Positions 59,479 to 64,000 of a DNA stretch of 64,000 nt are shown piece after piece. Location: the NCBI GenBank assembly GCA_035275405.1, contig DATEMU010000012.1:248001-312000 (forward strand), given 5' to 3'. The notes beneath the pieces are model-generated. The model was not told the origin of the DNA. It saw only the letters and a list, made by a program, of their open reading frames with translations, and did no database searches. The position numbers and the translations under genes are program-made. How positions within the stretch are numbered: position 1 is the first letter of the stretch; the number at the start of each line of letters is the position of its first letter. This DNA comes from Phycisphaerae bacterium. GTDB lineage: Bacteria; Planctomycetota; Phycisphaerae; UBA1845; UTPLA1.

Positions 59479-60522
59479 ATGTCCGAACTGCCTCAGAGAT
59501 TCGATCACGTACGCCGCTCCGCGGGGTGGGGCGGGATGTTCGCATTGGCGGGCGTGGCAGGCATCTGCGTGGTCGGCGGCTATCTGCTGGCCGCCGAGGG
59601 CGACACGAAATGGCGGGACACGCTGCTGGCCATCGGCGTCATCTCCTTTGGTTTGGTCCTCGCTGCCGGGTACATGTTCCTCAAGGGGCTGATCGATCTG
59701 GCGCTAAAAATCGAGGGGACGACCTTCCGGATGTACGACGCCCTGCGCGAGCTGCAGTCAATCCAGCACACCAATCAGAAAAACCTGGAGACCATCTCGG
59801 AGAACTCGCAGCTTTCCGACGCGGCGCGGGCGATCGCCCATCGGTATCGCGACCGTGAGGCCCTGCGGCTGGCGATCAATGAAGAGATCATCCGCGGCGA
59901 CATGGAGGCGGCTTACGCGCTCGTGGAGCAACTTGAAGCGCAGCACGGCTACCGCAACGAGGCGGCGCGGCTGAGGCGGGAGGTCGATCTGTCGCGGCAA
60001 CAGGAACATGCCTACAAGGTGCATGAGGCCGTGGAGCAGGTGCGGGCGAAGATTGAGGCGATGGACTGGGACCGGGCGAGGCGGGAGATGGATCGATTGC
60101 TCGCGGCCCATCCGGAGAACTCGGAGGTCAAGGATTTGCCCAAGCTCTTCGCGGCCAAGCGCGGGGAACACAAGCGGCGGCTGCTGAAGGATTGGGATGA
60201 GTCCGTGCAGCGGAATGAGGTGGACCGCGGGATCGCGATCCTCAAGGAACTCGACCAGTATCTGACGCGGAACGAGGCGGCGGCGCTGGAGGAGTCCGCC
60301 CGCGGCGTGTTCCGGACGAAGCTTCACAACCTGGGACTGCAATTCTCGTTCGCCGTTTCTGAGCACAACTGGCGCGACGCCCTCTCCGTGGGGCGGCAGA
60401 TCATGGACGAGTTCCCCAATACGCGGATGGCCCAGGAGGTCCGCGAGCGGATTCACGTCCTGTCGCAGCGGGCCGAGGACATGTCAACCGAACCAGTCGG
60501 GGCCGGTGCGTCACAAGATTGA
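59479..60522 (+). CDS. membrane-anchored helical-repeat (coiled-coil/TPR-like) protein
   Basis: The 347-residue protein has two membrane helices (residues ~15-35, GMFALAGVAGICVVGGYLLA; ~48-70) and then ~250 residues of continuous charged helix with TPR-like repeats (EEIIRGDMEAAYALVEQLEA, AMDWDRARREMDRLLAAHPE, NEVDRGIAILKELDQYLTR). GAGAG precedes the ATG. No enzyme motif. It resembles planctomycete membrane-tethered helical proteins that could scaffold or sense; the role is unknown. Confidence 0.7.
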   Translation: MSELPQRFDHVRRSAGWGGMFALAGVAGICVVGGYLLAAEGDTKWRDTLLAIGVISFGLVLAAGYMFLKGLIDLALKIEGTTFRMYDALRELQSIQHTNQKNLETISENSQLSDAARAIAHRYRDREALRLAINEEIIRGDMEAAYALVEQLEAQHGYRNEAARLRREVDLSRQQEHAYKVHEAVEQVRAKIEAMDWDRARREMDRLLAAHPENSEVKDLPKLFAAKRGEHKRRLLKDWDESVQRNEVDRGIAILKELDQYLTRNEAAALEESARGVFRTKLHNLGLQFSFAVSEHNWRDALSVGRQIMDEFPNTRMAQEVRERIHVLSQRAEDMSTEPVGAGASQD

Positions 60523-60546
60523 CCCGAAAAACGTCCGATATATGAT
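60519..60546 (+). promoter_or_regulatory. candidate sigma70 promoter
   Basis: TTGACC (60519-60524), a 16-bp spacer and TATGAT (60541-60546). The -35 box overlaps the stop codon of the preceding gene; the leader to 60643 would be about 90 nt. Confidence 0.5.
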
Positions 60547-60642
60547 TAGGCGAAGTGGCTCTTTGGGGTGGAGTTCGCGCCCTCGCCACGCTTAAGGATC
60601 CGTCGGCCCTCTCACACGGGCCGTTACGACGGGAGGTCAAGG

Positions 60643-61770
60643 ATGATCATGCGAGCAAAAAATTATTCGCGCACGTCTCGTAGTGTCTCCGTTCGCTGCA
60701 TCGGTTGCGTATGGCTCGGGCTGCTGGCCCTGGCGCTGGCCGCCGGCTGCACGACGGAGGGCTATCCCTACGACAACACCTTTCATGTACAGGGCAAAGC
60801 GCCATCGCACGCGCCGGCGGAGTCATCGTATGCCTACCGCTATCCCGACACGGCGCCGGTCCTGGATGCGGCGGGATTGCAGGACTTCGTATCCAAGTTC
60901 AAGCATCGCGTCGTGCTACTGGATTTTTGGGCCTCGTGGTCGCGGCAGAACCGCGCGGAACTGGCCATGCTCGCGCGGATGCAGGAGGACATGCAGAGCG
61001 ACGGGTTCCAGGTGATTGCGTGCAGCCTAGATTCGCCGGATCAATGGTCGACCGAGATCGTGCCGATGCTGCACGGCTCCAAAGCGAATTATCCGTGCGT
61101 GGTGATCCCGCAGTCGGCGCGGGCCGCGATCCGATCGTGGCTGTCGCCGGATTGGAGCTACGATCTTCCCGCGCGATTCGTGATCAGCCGGACGGGGCAG
61201 GTGACGGCGCAGGCCCTGGGCGGCGAATCGCTGGGGGCGGTCGAGCAACAGGTGCGGCGACTGGTGATGGGCGGTACCGGCGGCGGCACGCGGACGGTCT
61301 CCACGAATGAGGTCGGCATTCGACTGACGCTAGTCAACGTGGCGGGGGGAATTGGCGAATCGCTGGGCGAGGCAACGGCCCGCGATGGCGACATGATCGC
61401 TGCGACACGGGAGGCGGCGCGGTTGATCGCGGCAAAGATTGATCGCGCATCGAACCCGCGGATCGCGGTCCTGCCGTTCTCGGAGTTGCCGGCGCGGGCC
61501 AAGGCCGGGCCATCGGGCATCGCAGCGGCGCAGCAGACGATGGCGGGCCTGAAAGACCAGGGGTTTTACGATCTGATCGAGCCGGCGCGGGCGCAGCGGA
61601 TGATCGACGGCATCGGTCAGACGGCCGTGGCGATCGAGTACGACCCCACGGCGATCCAGGGCAAGATCGCCGCGGATTTTCTGGTGATCGGCTGGCTGCG
61701 CGGGGAGGAGCAGAATGTTCCGCCACGGACCACGCTGGCCGGCGGTGGCAACGACCAACAACATCGCTAA
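60643..61770 (+). CDS. lipoprotein with cysteine-less thioredoxin-like domain
   Basis: The ATG at 60643 has GGGAGG upstream (the frame is open from 60568); 375 residues. Lipobox ALAAGC near residue 36. Residues ~70-210 follow the TlpA/thioredoxin-fold pattern: KHRVVLLDFWASWSRQNRAE corresponds to the active-site helix, but the CxxC is replaced by SRQN, so the domain cannot do thiol chemistry. DLPARFVISRTGQVTA is the cis-Pro region. The C-terminal ~150 residues (PRIAVLPFSELPAR, FLVIGWLRGEEQN) resemble a CsgG/FlgO-like lipoprotein domain. Probably a periplasmic scaffold. Confidence 0.75.
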   Translation: MIMRAKNYSRTSRSVSVRCIGCVWLGLLALALAAGCTTEGYPYDNTFHVQGKAPSHAPAESSYAYRYPDTAPVLDAAGLQDFVSKFKHRVVLLDFWASWSRQNRAELAMLARMQEDMQSDGFQVIACSLDSPDQWSTEIVPMLHGSKANYPCVVIPQSARAAIRSWLSPDWSYDLPARFVISRTGQVTAQALGGESLGAVEQQVRRLVMGGTGGGTRTVSTNEVGIRLTLVNVAGGIGESLGEATARDGDMIAATREAARLIAAKIDRASNPRIAVLPFSELPARAKAGPSGIAAAQQTMAGLKDQGFYDLIEPARAQRMIDGIGQTAVAIEYDPTAIQGKIAADFLVIGWLRGEEQNVPPRTTLAGGGNDQQHR

Positions 61771-64000
61771 TCTGGGTCAACGTATTGATGCGTGTCCATC
61801 CGCGCACCGACGCCATCGGCGGGGTCGAAGATGTAGGCTGATTCGTCAGGCCCGTAGCCTACCACTCCAACGAGGATTGTGCGCTTAGTTCCCGCCAGTG
61901 AATACCCCCCGAGACCGCTGGGCGAACTCTCAGATGGTACGAATTTCATAGTTTCTTGCCAGTGATCGCCGCTGAAGCGAAACAAATAGGCGGTTACGTA
62001 CCCTCCGCTGCTCCAGCCGATTTGGGCACCGACCAGTATGTCCTGACCCGCGAAAGCCACGGCGTATCCAAAGTGATTGCTCGCGGATTCGTCTGATGCT
62101 TGTAATCTAGCCTGCGGGAACCACCGAACGCCGTCGTAGTGGTAAACGGCAACATAGTTCCCTCTCCAGGTTCCAATCAGGAGATCGTTCCCCGAGAGTG
62201 CCAGCGAAGTTCCGAACCTATCACTTGAGCGGCCAACGGGCGGGATGAGCCGGGCTTCGTGAATGAAGTCCGCATCACCCCGGCGGAACACATGAGTTGC
62301 ACCAGAGGCTGATCCAAAATCACTTTCCATGGGCGATCCGACGACGACCCATGAACTGTCAATGGCGACTGACGTACCAAAGCCCGGGGCAATAGAGGTC
62401 TCGTAACCCCTAAGGACAGCATTCTGAATCCACTCCAAACCATCGAATCGATAGACATACGCACACTGACGTAATGGCGCACCAATCACTATCGTGTTTT
62501 TGTGTATCGCGACGCTCGTTCCGAAGCGGTCCCAGGGACCAGCGTCTATTGGTTGGAGCTTGGTGTATTGAATCCAATCGGAGGGACTTCGACGAAAGAT
62601 ATAGACAGCTCCGGATGAGGCGCCGACACCATCCGCGTCTGGGGCGCCGACGACTAATGTATTGGCAGAAAGCGCAATAGACGCGCCGAACCGATCATCC
62701 GCCGCGCCATCGCTCGGCACAAGCAGGGTGCTCTGCTGCCACCCCTGACCGTTGCGTCGGAATGTATAGACGCCGCCGGACTCGATGCCGTCGGCGACGT
62801 GGGCAGGAGCGCCGACGGCCGCAGTATTCTCCGAAATCGCCACGGTTGTGCCGAAGAACTGACCCGGCTGGTTGTCGTGCGCTCTCAGGACTTGCCGCTC
62901 GATTATCGTAGGCGTGGGTGACTCGCATTCGTCGGGAATTCCGTCCACGTTCAGGTCGGCTGAAACGCCGGCGGCAATGTCGCAGGCATCGGAGGCAGCG
63001 TTTGCGTTGCAGTCGCGGAAGTATGGCGACTCGTACGGTCCTAGATCAACACGACATTGCTGAATCCTCGGCAGGCCATCAAGGTCCAGGATCGGAAGAA
63101 GGGGTGCCTCGTTGTCTCCCGCGTCGACAAAGGGGGAGTCAGCGCGAAGGTGTAAATTATCGTCCGACGTACCGTATTCGTGGTCATGGCCATCGGCGTC
63201 GACGAAGCGGGGATCGAGGCCAAAACACGAGGTGCTCTCGAAAAAACCGGACCAGCCTTGGATACAAGAGTAGGCTAGTCTGACGACTCGGGTGTCTTCA
63301 AAGTAGATTTGGGCGGTTTCGGACTTACCATAAGCGTCAAAGTTGTCCCACAGAATGGAGTTTGTGAGGCTCATGACATGGTATGTTCCATAGCCACCTC
63401 TATAGATTCCGGCACCGACCGTGGCGTGGTTAGCAATGAAAGTGCAGTTTACGACTGAAGGCTCGCATAACCAGATTTCGAAATGAGCGCCACCCCCCGT
63501 TTCGGCGCCGTTTGCGATAAGGGCGCAGTTCTTCAACGTAAGATCGTGGTATTCAGGCGCGAAGACGCCTCCCCCGTTGATAGCATCGTTGGAAACAAAT
63601 CGACAACCCGAGATGTCGATCACGGCTCCGACGAAGAGGCCGCCGCCCTGAAGCGCTGAATTGTATTCGAAAAGACAGCCTTCGATGGACGTGGGCCACA
63701 TGCTAACGAATCCCCCGCCGGAAAAGGCGAAGTTTTTTCGAAAAACACAGTTAACCACTTTGGCATCGCCGCTCTCGAGATACATCCCACCGCCGTAGCT
63801 GTGGGGCCAAGAGCTAGAGCTATTGGCGTTTCCCGCCGTGACCGCAAAGCCATCCATCCTGGCAGATCCGGCGGCGCACGCCGCAGTGACTACGTGAAAA
63901 CAGTTCTCCCCGTTGTTTTCGCCCGCGAGGCCGTCGTCGCCCATCAGGTCGCCACTTAGGATGGTCTCATTGGCGGTTGGATCACGTTGATCAAGCCGGT
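61767..64000 (-). CDS. surface protein with beta-helix and FG-GAP-like repeats, 5' truncated by window
   Basis: The frame (744 codons in the window) is open past the right edge; upstream codons read DQRDPTANETILSGDL, so the true start lies outside. The N-terminal half is a right-handed beta-helix with Cys-rich polymorphic-outer-membrane-type repeats (GGGMYLESGDAKVVNCVFRKN, GGGLFVGAVIDISGCRFVSN, GGAHFEIWLCEPSVVNCTFIAN). After a linker (CDIAAGVSADLNVDGIPDEC), about seven FG-GAP-like blades follow, each with a phrase such as FGTSVAIHKNTIVIGAP or FGASIALSANTLVVGAP. Such proteins are secreted and adhesive. The stop overlaps the convergent lipoprotein gene by four bases. Confidence 0.85.
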   Translation of the reverse strand, partial: RLDQRDPTANETILSGDLMGDDGLAGENNGENCFHVVTAACAAGSARMDGFAVTAGNANSSSSWPHSYGGGMYLESGDAKVVNCVFRKNFAFSGGGFVSMWPTSIEGCLFEYNSALQGGGLFVGAVIDISGCRFVSNDAINGGGVFAPEYHDLTLKNCALIANGAETGGGAHFEIWLCEPSVVNCTFIANHATVGAGIYRGGYGTYHVMSLTNSILWDNFDAYGKSETAQIYFEDTRVVRLAYSCIQGWSGFFESTSCFGLDPRFVDADGHDHEYGTSDDNLHLRADSPFVDAGDNEAPLLPILDLDGLPRIQQCRVDLGPYESPYFRDCNANAASDACDIAAGVSADLNVDGIPDECESPTPTIIERQVLRAHDNQPGQFFGTTVAISENTAAVGAPAHVADGIESGGVYTFRRNGQGWQQSTLLVPSDGAADDRFGASIALSANTLVVGAPDADGVGASSGAVYIFRRSPSDWIQYTKLQPIDAGPWDRFGTSVAIHKNTIVIGAPLRQCAYVYRFDGLEWIQNAVLRGYETSIAPGFGTSVAIDSSWVVVGSPMESDFGSASGATHVFRRGDADFIHEARLIPPVGRSSDRFGTSLALSGNDLLIGTWRGNYVAVYHYDGVRWFPQARLQASDESASNHFGYAVAFAGQDILVGAQIGWSSGGYVTAYLFRFSGDHWQETMKFVPSESSPSGLGGYSLAGTKRTILVGVVGYGPDESAYIFDPADGVGARMDTHQYVDPD

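Overview
This is a GC-rich bacterial chromosome segment, probably from a Planctomycetota member close to the Phycisphaerae. The assignment is inferred from gene content: membrane proteins with CRKCGYNLRG-type zinc ribbons, Cys-rich secreted modules (CCxxVCxxDPFCCDxxWDxxC, GACC), dockerin-like and PEP-CTERM tails, bactofilin, a 2-oxoacid:ferredoxin oxidoreductase, and an O-antigen-ligase/TPR pair beside pilT. No rRNA is present to confirm it. The window holds about 50 protein genes, one tRNA-Leu(CAG), and no insertion sequence or CRISPR array that I can see. Most long reading frames opposite the genes are high-GC shadows and were left out.

Layout. 1-11.9 kb: the 3' end of a 2-oxoacid dehydrogenase E2 gene, a 30-codon membrane ORF, then a long minus-strand run (secreted helical protein, miaB, pilT, two tandem Wzy_C/TPR membrane ligases, a secreted esterase, a methyltransferase). 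12-18.5 kb: PrcB-like lipoprotein, bactofilin, FHA-GAF-SpoIIE phosphatase, RDD/zinc-ribbon membrane protein, lipoproteins and a YfgM-like TPR protein. 19-23.8 kb: envelope-sugar genes (GT2, PLP homeostasis protein, WecA-like transferase, DegT aminotransferase). 23.9-27.8 kb: a CBS-korB-korA-CBS operon. 28-38.6 kb: tRNA-Leu and a surface-protein island with two divergent dockerin proteins, a 1944-residue modular Cys-rich protein and a PEP-CTERM protein. 38.8-49 kb: GT4, TPR protein, Rieske protein, enolase with an FtsB/DivIC-like partner, esterase, three zinc-ribbon membrane proteins and rarA. 48.7-54 kb: NTase-like, TPM-domain and zinc-ribbon LemA genes, then an amplified zinc-ribbon membrane family with a truncated copy. 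54-64 kb: ECF sigma factor with a VWA protein, ThiF-like E1 enzyme, lipoproteins, a thioredoxin-fold protein without its CxxC, and a beta-helix/FG-GAP surface protein running off the window.

The most unusual signal is non-coding. At twelve loci there are short tandem arrays of heptanucleotides from a few families (GCGAATA, GCGGATT/GCGGAAT, CCACTGA, CTTGAGG). Ten of the twelve begin 0-17 nt after a stop codon, and three contain the stop codon itself. One array lies in frame inside rarA, and two loci form long hairpins from direct plus inverted arrays. They resemble in architecture the heptanucleotide STRR repeats of cyanobacteria. A separate 30-bp-arm hairpin precedes thiF. Several promoter-like sites with TTGACA-type -35 boxes and 16-18 bp spacers are also recorded.
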